This document shows positions 49,668 to 59,249 of a stretch of 64,000 nucleotides of DNA, one piece after another. Under the pieces are notes generated by a model, which worked only from the letters and a program-made list of their open reading frames with translations, made no database searches and was not told the DNA's origin. A program made the translations under genes and the position numbers. Positions within the stretch are counted from its first letter, which is position 1, and each line of letters opens with the position of its first letter. Source of the DNA: Bacteroidales bacterium (lineage in GTDB: Bacteria; Bacteroidota; Bacteroidia; Bacteroidales; Paludibacteraceae). Where the stretch lies: NCBI GenBank assembly GCA_004557405.1, contig SFDZ01000006.1:38029-102028 (forward strand), given 5' to 3'.

Positions 49668-50705
49668 TTAGTTTATCGTCATTTCGCCCCGCAACGACAG
49701 TTGCATATAGCGTTTCACTTGTTGGCTGTCGGTGTGTTGTCCGAGCAGATACATCAATTTGGCGACGGCCGCCTCCAGCGTCATATCGTTGCCGCTGACG
49801 ACGCCGGCGCGTTGCAGATTCACGCTGGTTTCGTAGCGTCCCATCTCCACACTGCCGGCACGGCATTGTGTGATGTTAACAATGACAATGCCGCGGTCGT
49901 CGGCCGCTTTCAGCAAGCGGAACAGCCATTCGCTGCGCGGCGCGTTACCTGCTCCGAAACTCTCGAGCACCACAGCGCGCAATCCGTTGACAGACAAGAT
50001 GGTACGCACGGTTTCTTCGCCAATGCCGGGAAAAAGTTTCAGTATGGCGATGTGCGTGTCCAAATTGGTTTGAATGGCAAACGGTTTTGGCACATTGTCG
50101 CGATGGATGGCCGGCAAAGCATATTTGATGTGTACGCCTGTTTTGGCCAATTCGGGATAGTTGAACGAGGCAAAAGCGTTAAATTCTTCGGTATTGCGTT
50201 TAGTGGTGCGATTGCCACGCATCAGTTTGTCTTCGAAAAACAGACACACTTCGGGCACGCGTGCATTGCCAAACTCGTCTTTGGCCGCCGCCAACTCGAT
50301 GGCGGTTATCAGATTTTCTTTGGCGTCGCTGCGCAACACGCCCACCGGCAACTGTGCGCCTGTAAAGATAACAGGTTTCGTCAGGTTTTCGAGCATAAAA
50401 CTGAGCGCCGATGCCGAATAAGCCATGGTGTCGGTGCCGTGCAGCACGACGAAACCGTCGAAATGGTCGTAATTGTCGCGAATGGTTTCGGCGATGCGCG
50501 TCCATTCGTCGGGCTGCATATCCGACGAATCGATGAGCGGCATGAACGACACGGACGAGATGTCCACATGCAACATCTGCAATTCGGGAATAAAACTCAA
50601 CACCTGCGCACTATCGAGCGGTGCAAGCGATTGTGTATCAGGATTCTCGCCCATACTGATGGTGCCACCCGTAAATATCAACAGAACAGAACTTTTCGTC
50701 ATCAT
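49668..50705 (-). CDS. ansA: Type I L-asparaginase
   Basis: 345-residue cytoplasmic amidohydrolase converting asparagine to aspartate and ammonia. The first catalytic Thr is in IFTGGTISM (about residues 10-18). The second motif is VVLHGTDTMAYSASAL. SDAKENLITAIELAAA and FNYPELAKTGV are typical. No signal peptide, hence type I. It lies 5 nt after glmS, and the pair may link amide-nitrogen use with amino-sugar synthesis. Confidence 0.94.
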   Translation of the reverse strand: MMTKSSVLLIFTGGTISMGENPDTQSLAPLDSAQVLSFIPELQMLHVDISSVSFMPLIDSSDMQPDEWTRIAETIRDNYDHFDGFVVLHGTDTMAYSASALSFMLENLTKPVIFTGAQLPVGVLRSDAKENLITAIELAAAKDEFGNARVPEVCLFFEDKLMRGNRTTKRNTEEFNAFASFNYPELAKTGVHIKYALPAIHRDNVPKPFAIQTNLDTHIAILKLFPGIGEETVRTILSVNGLRAVVLESFGAGNAPRSEWLFRLLKAADDRGIVIVNITQCRAGSVEMGRYETSVNLQRAGVVSGNDMTLEAAVAKLMYLLGQHTDSQQVKRYMQLSLRGEMTIN

Positions 50706-50710
50706 GTTGT

Positions 50711-52555
50711 TTATTCAACGGTTACAGATTTTGCCAAGTTGCGCGGCTGATCAACATCGCAGCCTTTGACCACGGCAATGTGGTAGGCCAGCAACTGCAA
50801 CGGCACCACGGCCAACAACGGTGCCAAGCACTCTTCGGTTTGCGGAATGGTGATGGCATAGTCCGACATGTGGCGCACAATCTCGTCGCCCTCGGTAACC
50901 ACCGATATGATACGACCTTTGCGGGCTTTGATTTCCTGTATGTTGCTCACCACTTTCTCGTAGGTGCCGCATTGCGGTGCAATGACCACCACAGGCATCT
51001 CTTGGCTGATGAGAGCGATAGGTCCGTGTTTCATCTCGGCGGCGGGATAGCCTTCGGCGTGGATGTACGAAATTTCTTTCAGTTTCAAAGCGCCTTCCAT
51101 GGCTACGGGATAGTTGTAGCCGCGCCCGAGGTAGATGAAGTTTTGTGCATATGTAAACGTCTTGGCAAACTCGGCTATGCGGTCGTTTTGTTTCAAGATT
51201 TCGCCGATTTTATCGGGAATTTTACCCAATTCGGCCACAATCTGCAGATAGCGTTCTTCGGACAGCGTGCCTCTTTCGCGACCAATCATCAGAGCCAACA
51301 TGGTCAGCACGGTAACCTGCGCCGTGAACGCTTTGGTCGATGCCACGCCGATTTCGGGACCCACATGCGTGTAACATCCGCTGTGAGCCGCGCGCGGAAT
51401 AGATGCGCCCACCACGTTGCAGATGCCGAAAATGAATGCGCCGTGCGATTTGGCCAATTCGACGGCAGCCAACGTGTCGGCTGTTTCGCCCGACTGCGAA
51501 ATGGCTATCACCACATCGTCTTGGTCGATGACCGGCTTGCGATAACGAAACTCCGACGAATACTCCACTTCGACCGGTATGCGGGCAAACTCCTCGATGG
51601 CATACATGCCTATAAGGCCGGCGTGCCACGAAGTGCCGCACGCTGTGATGATGATGCGTTTGGCTTTGAGAAATTTCTCTTTGTTGTCGATGAAACCGGC
51701 CAACGTGATATTGTTTTGTTCCACATTCACACGGCCGCGCATGCTGGTGGCCAAAGTGGTCGGTTGTTCAAAAATCTCTTTCAGCATAAAGTGCGGATAG
51801 CCGCCTTTTTCGAGTTGGCTGAGCGTGAGTTCCAACTTTTTGACGACGGGCGTTTTCACCACATTGCCTATAGTTTTGAGCGTCAACTCCTTACCGCGTT
51901 CCAAGCAAACGATTTCCTCTTCGCCCACATATACCACTTTGTCGGTAAATTCGACTATCGGTGTGGCGTCGGATGCGAGGAAATATTCGCCATCGCCAAT
52001 GCCCACCACGAGCGGACTGCCTTTGCGTGCCGCCACGATGATGTCGGGGTTGCTGCGGTCCAACACGGCGATGGCATACGCTCCAACCACCTGATTGAGC
52101 GCCAACTGTACGGCCGTTTGCAAATCCACTTTGTCCGTATGTTTGATGTACTCGATGAGTTGCACCAGCACTTCGGTGTCGGTAGCGCTTTTGAAAGTAT
52201 ATCCATGCTGAATCAGTCCCTCTTTGAGTACGGCATAGTTTTCGATGATGCCGTTGTGAATGATGGCCAACTCTTCGCTTTCGGAGTAGTGCGGGTGAGC
52301 ATTCACCTGATTGGGTTCGCCGTGCGTTGCCCAACGTGTGTGTGCTATGCCTATCGTTCCCGACACGTCTTTCGATTCGACCGCATGCTCCAAATCGGCC
52401 ACTTTGCCTTTGGCCTTGTACACATTCAGTTTGCCATCGGCATTGATGAGCGCCACGCCGGCACTGTCGTAACCGCGATATTCCAAGCGATGCAGCCCTT
52501 TGATGAGAATGGGATAAGCTTCGCGACGACCTATATAACCAACAATTCCACACAT
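50711..52555 (-). CDS. glmS: Glutamine-fructose-6-phosphate aminotransferase (isomerizing)
   Basis: 614 residues. After Met removal the N-terminal Cys of CGIVGYIGRR acts as the glutaminase nucleophile (residues 1-240, with THTRWATHG-type substrate loops). Two SIS sugar-isomerase domains follow, with TACGTSWHAG and AISQSGETADT. The C-terminus DQPRNLAKSVTVE is invariant in GlmS. It makes glucosamine-6-phosphate, the entry to UDP-GlcNAc for peptidoglycan and LPS. No glmS ribozyme-like leader is seen. Confidence 0.97.
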   Translation of the reverse strand: MCGIVGYIGRREAYPILIKGLHRLEYRGYDSAGVALINADGKLNVYKAKGKVADLEHAVESKDVSGTIGIAHTRWATHGEPNQVNAHPHYSESEELAIIHNGIIENYAVLKEGLIQHGYTFKSATDTEVLVQLIEYIKHTDKVDLQTAVQLALNQVVGAYAIAVLDRSNPDIIVAARKGSPLVVGIGDGEYFLASDATPIVEFTDKVVYVGEEEIVCLERGKELTLKTIGNVVKTPVVKKLELTLSQLEKGGYPHFMLKEIFEQPTTLATSMRGRVNVEQNNITLAGFIDNKEKFLKAKRIIITACGTSWHAGLIGMYAIEEFARIPVEVEYSSEFRYRKPVIDQDDVVIAISQSGETADTLAAVELAKSHGAFIFGICNVVGASIPRAAHSGCYTHVGPEIGVASTKAFTAQVTVLTMLALMIGRERGTLSEERYLQIVAELGKIPDKIGEILKQNDRIAEFAKTFTYAQNFIYLGRGYNYPVAMEGALKLKEISYIHAEGYPAAEMKHGPIALISQEMPVVVIAPQCGTYEKVVSNIQEIKARKGRIISVVTEGDEIVRHMSDYAITIPQTEECLAPLLAVVPLQLLAYHIAVVKGCDVDQPRNLAKSVTVE

Positions 52556-52706
52556 ATAAATACAAATTTATCAATTAGCGTGCAAAGTTCGCAATTTTTC
52601 GTCAAAAAAGCAAGTCGCGCGACCGATTTTCTTTTAATTATGGTATAAAAATCCGTTTGGCAAGGTATTGTGTGTGTTTATTATCGCTGAATTGCGCAAT
52701 TTTTTA

Positions 52707-52714
52707 TATCTTTG
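52707..52714 (+). promoter_or_regulatory. -7 element of the ribD promoter
   Basis: TATCTTTG, 32 nt before the ATG at 52747. No TTG at -33. The leader is too short to hold an FMN riboswitch. Confidence 0.55.
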
Positions 52715-52746
52715 CAGGTCGAACCGCAACACGCACACATTGAGAT

Positions 52747-53793
52747 ATGCACACTGACGAACTATACATGCGCCGCTGTTTGCAACTTGCGCATCAGGCA
52801 GCCGGCCACACCGCCCCCAATCCGATGGTTGGCGCCGTGGTAGTGTACGACGGACGTATCATCGGCGAAGGTTACCACCACCGCTGCGGCGAACCCCACG
52901 CCGAAGTGAACGCCATAGCCTCGGTACAAAATCCGGAGTTGCTGCGCCATGCAACCTTGTACGTCAACTTGGAGCCCTGCTCGCACTACGGCAAAACGCC
53001 ACCCTGCGCCAAACTGATTATTGAAAAACAGATTCCGCGAGTGGTTGTAGGCATGGGCGACCCCAACGAACGGGTGAACGGACGCGGCATAGCCATGTTG
53101 CGCGAGGCCGGTGTCGAAGTGGTTACGTTTGTTTTGGAAGACGAATGTCGCCAACTGAATCGTCGGTTTGTAACGTTTCACACACAACACCGCCCGTACG
53201 TCATTCTGAAGTGGGCACAAACAGCCGACGGATTCATCGATGTGGCACGCACCGACAATCATACACCGCCTTTGCGCATCTCGAACAACATCACCAAGAC
53301 CCTGAATCACCAAATGCGAACAGAAGAAGCCGCCATTTTGGTGGGCACCAACACAGCGTTGCTGGACAATCCGCACCTGACGGCACGCAAGTGGTCGGGA
53401 CAAAATCCCGTGCGCATGGTGGTGGACCGAACACTGCGCATACCTGCCGATTATCACCTATACGATGGCACTACGCCAACCGTGATTTTTACCGATGAAA
53501 CGGCCGAAAATCGCACTAACATCACCTTCGCAAAATTGGATTTCGGGCACAACATCGTGCCGCAGATTCTCGACTATTTGTATCAAAACAATTTGCAATC
53601 GGTCATCGTCGAAGGCGGGCGGCAACTGCTGCAAGCGTTCATCGATGCCGGCGTGTGGGACGAAGCCCACATCGAAACCGCGCCAATGGTCGTCGGCTAT
53701 GGCGTGCCGGCGCCAAAAATAACGATGAATACGACAGAAACCATCATGTACGAACAAAATCGCATGGACATCGGAACACGCATCACCACTTAA
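52747..53793 (+). CDS. ribD: Bifunctional riboflavin deaminase/reductase
   Basis: 348 residues. The N-terminal CDA-fold deaminase (about 1-145) has the zinc site H51-A-E53 and C78 and C87 in EPCSHYGKTPPC. The C-terminal reductase (about 150-348) is dihydrofolate-reductase-like, with VILKWAQTADGFID and a late VIVEGGRQLLQAF. It catalyses steps 2 and 3 of riboflavin synthesis. It is first of three closely spaced plus-strand genes. Confidence 0.95.
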   Translation: MHTDELYMRRCLQLAHQAAGHTAPNPMVGAVVVYDGRIIGEGYHHRCGEPHAEVNAIASVQNPELLRHATLYVNLEPCSHYGKTPPCAKLIIEKQIPRVVVGMGDPNERVNGRGIAMLREAGVEVVTFVLEDECRQLNRRFVTFHTQHRPYVILKWAQTADGFIDVARTDNHTPPLRISNNITKTLNHQMRTEEAAILVGTNTALLDNPHLTARKWSGQNPVRMVVDRTLRIPADYHLYDGTTPTVIFTDETAENRTNITFAKLDFGHNIVPQILDYLYQNNLQSVIVEGGRQLLQAFIDAGVWDEAHIETAPMVVGYGVPAPKITMNTTETIMYEQNRMDIGTRITT

Positions 53794-53805
53794 TTCACCA
53801 TCAAT

Positions 53806-54570
53806 ATGTTATTCCCCGAACCGGTCTTCGGACCCATACACAGCCGCCGCCTCGGAGCCTCGTTGGGCATCAATCTGCTGCCCGCCAACGCTAAAGTTTG
53901 CTCTTTTGAGTGCGTTTATTGCGAATGCGGATTTGCCACCTCGCATGGCGAAGCACGCATACCCGCGCGCGACGAAATTGCACGCAAACTCGAATCCAAA
54001 TTGCGCGATTTAATCGATAAAAAAGCACCATTGGACGTCATCACATTTGCCGGTAACGGCGAACCGACACTCCACCCGCATTTTGCCGAAATCATCGACG
54101 ACACGTTGGCACTGCGCGACCGCTATTTTCCCGACGCCAAAGTTACCGTGCTGTCGAACGCGACACGGGCGCACAAGCCCGATGTGCGGGCTGCATTGCT
54201 CAAAATCGACAACAATGTACTGAAACTCGACTCGGCCGTTCAAACCACCGCCGAATGGATAAACCAGCCCAATTCGCCCGATTTTGACATCGCAAAAATT
54301 ATCGATGAAATCGCGCTTTTCGACAACGCCATCGTACAAACGCTCTTTTTCAGCGGCAACTACAACGGGCATTGCATCGACAACACCACCGAAGCCGAAA
54401 TAACCGCGTGGATTGAGGCGCTCAAAACAATCCGACCCCGCGAAGTGATGGTCTATTCGCTCGACCGTGCCACGCCGGCTCACAACCTGCAAAAAGCCTC
54501 GCCCGAAACGCTTACACACATAGCCGAACGCGCCCGCAAGGCCGGTTTCACCGTACAATTAACGCTTTGA
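53806..54570 (+). CDS. Radical SAM protein
   Basis: 254 residues. The 4Fe-4S motif CxxxCxxC is at C32, C36 and C39 (KVCSFECVYCECG). The N-terminal FGPIHSRRLGASLGINLLP is the signature of a conserved radical SAM subfamily of unknown function. GNGEPTLHPHF is the SAM-binding GGE-equivalent. No C-terminal accessory cluster is seen. It lies 12 nt after ribD, and its stop overlaps a possible TTG start of the glycosyltransferase. Confidence 0.9.
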   Translation: MLFPEPVFGPIHSRRLGASLGINLLPANAKVCSFECVYCECGFATSHGEARIPARDEIARKLESKLRDLIDKKAPLDVITFAGNGEPTLHPHFAEIIDDTLALRDRYFPDAKVTVLSNATRAHKPDVRAALLKIDNNVLKLDSAVQTTAEWINQPNSPDFDIAKIIDEIALFDNAIVQTLFFSGNYNGHCIDNTTEAEITAWIEALKTIRPREVMVYSLDRATPAHNLQKASPETLTHIAERARKAGFTVQLTL

Positions 54571-54575
54571 CAGAG

Positions 54576-55571
54576 ATGCTGCCTACCGACATCACAGCCG
54601 ATGTGCGCGGCGCACGCGTCCTTGTTTGCCCGCTGAATTGGGGCTTGGGACACGCCACGCGCTGTGTGCCGATTGTGCGCGCCCTGATGGCTGCCGGTAA
54701 ACATGTGATTGTAGCCGCCGACGGCGAACCATTGGCTTTTTTGCAACAAGAATTTCCGAACATTGAAACCATCGAATTTGGCGGATTGACCGTAAAATAT
54801 GCTCTCGGAAAATCGCAAATAGGCGCCATGTTGCGGCAGATGCCTAAATTTTTGCTCCAAATTTGGCGCGAACATCGCAAAATAGGCGAAATAATCGAAA
54901 AAAAACAGATTGACACCATCATTTCAGACAACCGCTTCGGACTATGGCACAAACAGATTTGCAGCATTTACATCACACACCAACTAATGGTAAAAATGCC
55001 GATGAAATGGCGCTTTTTAGAACCTATCGTTTGGCGTATTCATGGTTGGTTTATTGCGCAGTACGACTATTGTTGGATTCCCGACAAAGCCGAAAATGGG
55101 CTGTCAGGCGACCTATCGCACAAATATCCATTGCCCGAAAATGGCAGATTCATCGGCATTTTGTCGCGTTTCGATGGCGGCACCAATCAGGCGCCACCAC
55201 CGACATCGCCCTACAACACCATAGCATTGGTGTCGGGACCCGAGCCGCAGCGCACACTATTCGAGCAACAACTCGTCGAACTACTGAGTACCACACACCG
55301 GCCAAACCTCATCGTATGCGGCCGACCAACCACACACAACACCCGTCGAATTGGGCAAATAACGCTGATTGACCACCTCGACAGCGCCACCCTGCAAACG
55401 CTGCTGCAAACAACGCCGCACATTATTTGCCGTTCGGGCTACACCACATTGATGGATTTGGTCACACTGCAGCGCACCGCCACCTTGGTGCCGACACCGG
55501 GACAAACCGAGCAAGAATATTTGGCCGAATATGTCCAAAAATTTGGATTCGAACTCCTCGTCCAACGTTGA
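54576..55571 (+). CDS. Predicted glycosyltransferase (GT-B, MurG/GT28-like)
   Basis: 331 residues from the ATG at 54576 (a TTG at 54567 is also open). The N-terminal domain starts VLVCPLNWGLGHATRCVPIVRAL, the glycine-rich acceptor-side loop of GT-B enzymes. The C-terminal half ends with a sugar-nucleotide-type ICRSGYTTLMDLVTLQRTATLVPTPGQTEQEYLAEY segment, like MurG's GGxS/Q region. Donor and acceptor are unknown. It is coupled to the radical SAM gene. Confidence 0.85.
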   Translation: MLPTDITADVRGARVLVCPLNWGLGHATRCVPIVRALMAAGKHVIVAADGEPLAFLQQEFPNIETIEFGGLTVKYALGKSQIGAMLRQMPKFLLQIWREHRKIGEIIEKKQIDTIISDNRFGLWHKQICSIYITHQLMVKMPMKWRFLEPIVWRIHGWFIAQYDYCWIPDKAENGLSGDLSHKYPLPENGRFIGILSRFDGGTNQAPPPTSPYNTIALVSGPEPQRTLFEQQLVELLSTTHRPNLIVCGRPTTHNTRRIGQITLIDHLDSATLQTLLQTTPHIICRSGYTTLMDLVTLQRTATLVPTPGQTEQEYLAEYVQKFGFELLVQR

Positions 55572-55709
55572 TTCGGCAACCGACCCACGCAAAAAAAACA
55601 AACTACATTTTGGCCGATTTCATCGGCAAAATTCGCTGAACCTCCTTGCGAAAACGAGGATGCCGAAAAAATATTTTGGCAAAACGGCTGTTGGTTCAAA
55701 AAAGTTACC

Positions 55710-55717
55710 TATATTTG
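55710..55717 (+). promoter_or_regulatory. -7 element upstream of the GT9 gene
   Basis: TATATTTG, about 85 nt before the ATG at 55804. Otherwise the 55572-55803 spacer shows no gene. Confidence 0.5.
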
Positions 55718-55803
55718 TAATTTGAATTACAAACAAAAAAATAGCGATAAAACGGCGAAAAAGCCATCTTTTGTCGCAGCATAACGAAATCAACATCGGT
55801 CGA

Positions 55804-56835
55804 ATGAAACAAAATGTGCTCATCATCTGTTTTTCGGGCATCAGCAATGTGGCAGCCATTGTGCCGCTGCTCGATGCGCTCGACAGGCGTTACCCCGACT
55901 GCCGATTTACGGTGTTGAGCCGCACATTTTTACGACCGTTGTTCGACAGTTTTGCGCACGTCGAGTTTGTCGGTGCCGACATTCGCCGCGACCACAGCGG
56001 GCTGCGCGGTGCCTACAAATTGTTCAATCTCTGCCGGCGCACGCCATTCGATGTAGTCATCGACCTGCAGGACGCATGGCGCACGCGTGTCATCAGGCGG
56101 CTGTTTCGCTTGCACGGCACCAAAACGGTGGTGGTGGATAAACAACGTCGCGAAATGCGCAAACTGGTGAAACAGGGTGCGCTGAAATATCGTCCGCTCA
56201 AAACGATATTCGAACGCTACGCCGCAGCCTTTGCGCAAGCCGGATTCACGGTCGATTACCAATTTGAGCACCTCCCGTCGGCCGAAGCCGAACGCCGGCA
56301 GCGAGTAACCGACGTGTACGGCACCAAAACGGGGCATTGGATTGGCATTGCGCCGTTTTCGATTGCGCGCGGCAAAACACTGCCGTTCAGGAAGATGAAA
56401 AACGTGATACGCCATTTCGACACACAACCCGACACACAGATTTTTTTGTTCGGCGCGGGCGAGATGGAAAACGAACTCTTGTCCGATTGGCAAACCATTT
56501 TTACCAACGTGCATGCCGTGCATACCTCGTTGCGGCTCGACGAGGAGTTGGCTTTGATGGAGCAGTTGGACGTGATGGTAACGATGGATTCGGGCAATAT
56601 GCACTTGGCTGCGCTGACGGCTACGCCGGTAGTCAGCATTTGGGGTGCCACACACCCGTATGCCGGATTTGCCGGATGGCACCAAACGGTCGCAAGCCAA
56701 GTGGGCGTCGATTTTTCGTGCCGGCCATGTACGGCGCACGAAGACCGCCGTTGCAAATACGGCGATTATCGCTGCCTGGAGTCGATACCATCGGCCAAAA
56801 TAATAGAACGAATAGAACAAGTTTTAGAGAAATAA
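55804..56835 (+). CDS. Glycosyltransferase family 9 (heptosyltransferase-like)
   Basis: 343 residues from the ATG at 55804. GT-B fold of the ADP-heptose:LPS heptosyltransferase type. FSGISNVAAIVPLLDAL is the N-terminal loop, FDVVIDLQDAWRTRVI the second conserved segment, and VMVTMDSGNMHLAALTATPVVSIWGATHP the C-terminal donor-binding motif (D-S-G-x-x-H-x-A). It probably adds a sugar to the lipopolysaccharide core. A Cys-rich tail (FSCRPCTAHEDRRCKYGDYRC) resembles that of other Bacteroidota members. parA follows 21 nt downstream. Confidence 0.9.
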   Translation: MKQNVLIICFSGISNVAAIVPLLDALDRRYPDCRFTVLSRTFLRPLFDSFAHVEFVGADIRRDHSGLRGAYKLFNLCRRTPFDVVIDLQDAWRTRVIRRLFRLHGTKTVVVDKQRREMRKLVKQGALKYRPLKTIFERYAAAFAQAGFTVDYQFEHLPSAEAERRQRVTDVYGTKTGHWIGIAPFSIARGKTLPFRKMKNVIRHFDTQPDTQIFLFGAGEMENELLSDWQTIFTNVHAVHTSLRLDEELALMEQLDVMVTMDSGNMHLAALTATPVVSIWGATHPYAGFAGWHQTVASQVGVDFSCRPCTAHEDRRCKYGDYRCLESIPSAKIIERIEQVLEK

Positions 56836-56856
56836 CAACTTAAAAATTAGAAGATT

Positions 56857-57627
56857 ATGGGAAAAATCATTGCTATTGCCAACCAAAAAGGCGGCGTCGG
56901 TAAAACCACTACGAGCATCAACCTTGCAGCCTCGTTGGCGCATTACGGTAAAAAAGTGTTGCTTGTCGATGCCGACCCCCAAGCCAATGCCTCGACCGGT
57001 CTCGGTTTCGACATCGAAGGTCAGGACAAAACCATCTATCAATGTATTTTGGGCACTATAGAAACCACCGAAGCCATCAATCACACCGAAATCGAGAACC
57101 TCGACCTACTCATTTCGGACATCAACTTGGTGGGCATCGAAGTGGAGTTATACGAAACGAAAGACCGCGAACTATTCATGCGCCACGCGCTGCAGCAGGT
57201 GCGCGACAAGTACGACTACATCATCATCGACTGTTCGCCGTCGTTGGGACTCATCACCGTCAATTCGCTCACGGCTGCCGACTCGGTCATCATACCCGTT
57301 CAGTGCGAATATTTTGCGCTCGAAGGTATAGGTAAACTGCTGAATACCATCAAGATACTAAAAAAACGTCTGAACCCGACGCTGAAAATCGAAGGATTCG
57401 TCCTCACCATGTTCGACGCCCGTTTGCGCCACGCCAATCAGGTGGCACTCGAAGTAAAAAGCCACTTCAACGACTTGGTTTTCAACACCATCATTCAGCG
57501 CAACGTAAAACTGAGCGAAGCAGCAAGTTACGGTCAGCCGGTGCTGTTGTACGACGCCAAATCGACCGGCGCCATCAACTACCTCGACTTGGCCAAAGAG
57601 TGCATCGAACGCGAACATAAGAAATAA
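56857..57627 (+). CDS. parA: Chromosome-partitioning ATPase
   Basis: 256-residue ParA/Soj. The deviant Walker A KGGVGKTT is at 11-18 (NQKGGVGKTTTSINLA), the Walker B-type DCSPSLGLIT at about 125-134, and VLLVDADPQANAS between them. It forms the DNA-bound gradient that moves ParB-parS complexes. It is 28 nt before parB, the standard chromosomal order. Confidence 0.97.
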   Translation: MGKIIAIANQKGGVGKTTTSINLAASLAHYGKKVLLVDADPQANASTGLGFDIEGQDKTIYQCILGTIETTEAINHTEIENLDLLISDINLVGIEVELYETKDRELFMRHALQQVRDKYDYIIIDCSPSLGLITVNSLTAADSVIIPVQCEYFALEGIGKLLNTIKILKKRLNPTLKIEGFVLTMFDARLRHANQVALEVKSHFNDLVFNTIIQRNVKLSEAASYGQPVLLYDAKSTGAINYLDLAKECIEREHKK

Positions 57628-57655
57628 TCAACAAAAAAATAAAATACAGACAAAC

Positions 57656-58543
57656 ATGGCAAAAAAATCACCATTAGGTCGCGGTTTTGGCAGCGGATTG
57701 GGAGCCTTGCTCTCCGATGTCGAACCCAACGCACAACCGCAAGGCGGCTCGTCGATAAACGAAATAGAATTGGACAAGATAGAAGCCAATCCCGGTCAGC
57801 CGCGCACCAATTTCGACGAAGAGGCACTATCCGAATTGTCCGAATCGATACGCACCATCGGCGTCATCTCGCCCATCACCTTGCGCAAAATCGACGACGA
57901 ACACTATCAGATAATCGCCGGCGAACGTCGTTGGCGTGCAGCCAAACAAGCCGGCCTCGATAAAATTCCGGCCTACATCAAAACCGCCGACGACGAGCAA
58001 CAAGTGCAACTGATGGCGCTGATCGAAAACATTCAGCGCGAAGACCTGAATGCCATCGAAATAGCGCTGAGTTACAACAAGTTGATGACCGAATACGACT
58101 TGACACAAGAGGAGTTGAGCCAACAAGTGGGCAAAAAACGCGCCACCGTGGCCAACTATGTGCGTCTGCTGAAGTTGCCCGCCGAAATTCAACTCGGGCT
58201 CAAGGACAAAAAAATAGACATGGGACACGCCCGCGTGTTGGCCGGCATCGAAAGCGCCATCGACCAAATATCTGTATATGAGCGCATTGTAACCGAACAA
58301 CTATCGGTACATGCGACCGAAGAATTGGTCAAAGAGTCGCCGACCATAAAATCGGGCACCAAAAAACGCACCTCGGCACCCGCCACCACACACGCCGAAC
58401 TGAACGAACGCTTAAGCCGACTGCTCGGCAGCAAAGTGCAAGTGTCGTCGGCTGACAACGGCGGCGGCAAACTAACTGTCAAATTTGGCTCGCAGGACGA
58501 GTTGAACGCCCTTGTGGCAAAACTCGAAACATTGGCCGAGTAA
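57656..58543 (+). CDS. parB: Chromosome-partitioning protein ParB
   Basis: 295 residues. The N-terminal ParB/CTPase domain has PGQPRTNFDEEALSELSESI and GERRWRAAKQAGL (the GERRxRA motif that binds CTP). A central helix-turn-helix (LTQEELSQQVGKKRATVANYVRLL) recognises parS, and a C-terminal dimerisation domain follows. No parS palindrome was recognised within the window. Confidence 0.97.
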   Translation: MAKKSPLGRGFGSGLGALLSDVEPNAQPQGGSSINEIELDKIEANPGQPRTNFDEEALSELSESIRTIGVISPITLRKIDDEHYQIIAGERRWRAAKQAGLDKIPAYIKTADDEQQVQLMALIENIQREDLNAIEIALSYNKLMTEYDLTQEELSQQVGKKRATVANYVRLLKLPAEIQLGLKDKKIDMGHARVLAGIESAIDQISVYERIVTEQLSVHATEELVKESPTIKSGTKKRTSAPATTHAELNERLSRLLGSKVQVSSADNGGGKLTVKFGSQDELNALVAKLETLAE

Positions 58544-58546
58544 CCG

Positions 58547-59239
58547 ATGAAGAGAGGTTGGGTGTTGGTTTTGACGATGGTCGGCCTGTCGTGTGCGCTA
58601 CACGCGCAACAGGCCGGCAACGATTCGGTGCACAGTGTTGCAACCGACATGCGGGAATTCGATGTGCGTGTAACCGACATGGTTGCGCCCCCCGCCGACA
58701 CTGCCGCCATAATGGCAGACACGCGCCACAAAACCGACCACGCGCCGCAAGCCGTATGGCTACCCGACCCACAGAAAAGCCTTTGGTACGCATTCATATT
58801 CCCCGGAGCCGGACAGATATACAACCGCAGTTATTGGAAACTACCCATTGTGTATGGCGGAGCCGTAGGATTGGTTTACGGCATATCGTGGAACAACCGT
58901 TACTACAAAGAATATGCGCAGGCCTATCGCGACATTATGGACAGCGACCCCAACACCAAAAGTTACGAAAACCTGTTGCCCTACGGCACCGACCCCAATT
59001 CGAGTTACGCGCAAAATCTGATGAAAAACAAGCACAACACCTATCGCCGCTATCGCGACTTGTGCATTGTGGGCGCCGTGGCATTCTATGCGCTCACCAT
59101 CATCGATGCGTATGTCGATGCGCAGTTGGCCGATTTCGACATCAGCCCCGACCTATCGATGCGCGTGCGACCCACATTGTTGGTAACAGAAAATACGCAA
59201 AAACCGAGTTTCGGCGTCGGCATCGGATTTAATTTTTAA
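58547..59239 (+). CDS. DUF5683 membrane protein
   Basis: 230 residues with a signal peptide (MKRGWVLVLTMVGLSCALHAQ). The conserved core PDPQKSLWYAFIFPGAGQIYNRSYWKLPIVYGG (about residues 69-101) and two membrane helices define DUF5683. It typically follows parAB in Bacteroidota, so a role in envelope or segregation is suspected but unproven. It is 3 nt after parB. Confidence 0.88.
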   Translation: MKRGWVLVLTMVGLSCALHAQQAGNDSVHSVATDMREFDVRVTDMVAPPADTAAIMADTRHKTDHAPQAVWLPDPQKSLWYAFIFPGAGQIYNRSYWKLPIVYGGAVGLVYGISWNNRYYKEYAQAYRDIMDSDPNTKSYENLLPYGTDPNSSYAQNLMKNKHNTYRRYRDLCIVGAVAFYALTIIDAYVDAQLADFDISPDLSMRVRPTLLVTENTQKPSFGVGIGFNF

Positions 59240-59249
59240 GACACACAAA

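Noticed and set aside
52556..52706. glmS ribozyme or other leader control upstream of glmS
   Set aside because: The glmS leader is short and AT-rich, with no ribozyme core sequence. The related GAACTTTG near 52583 is a poor -7 match.
52714..52746. Possible FMN riboswitch ahead of ribD
   Set aside because: Only 32 nt separate the -7 element from the ATG, too short for an RFN element, and no RFN-conserved bases are seen.
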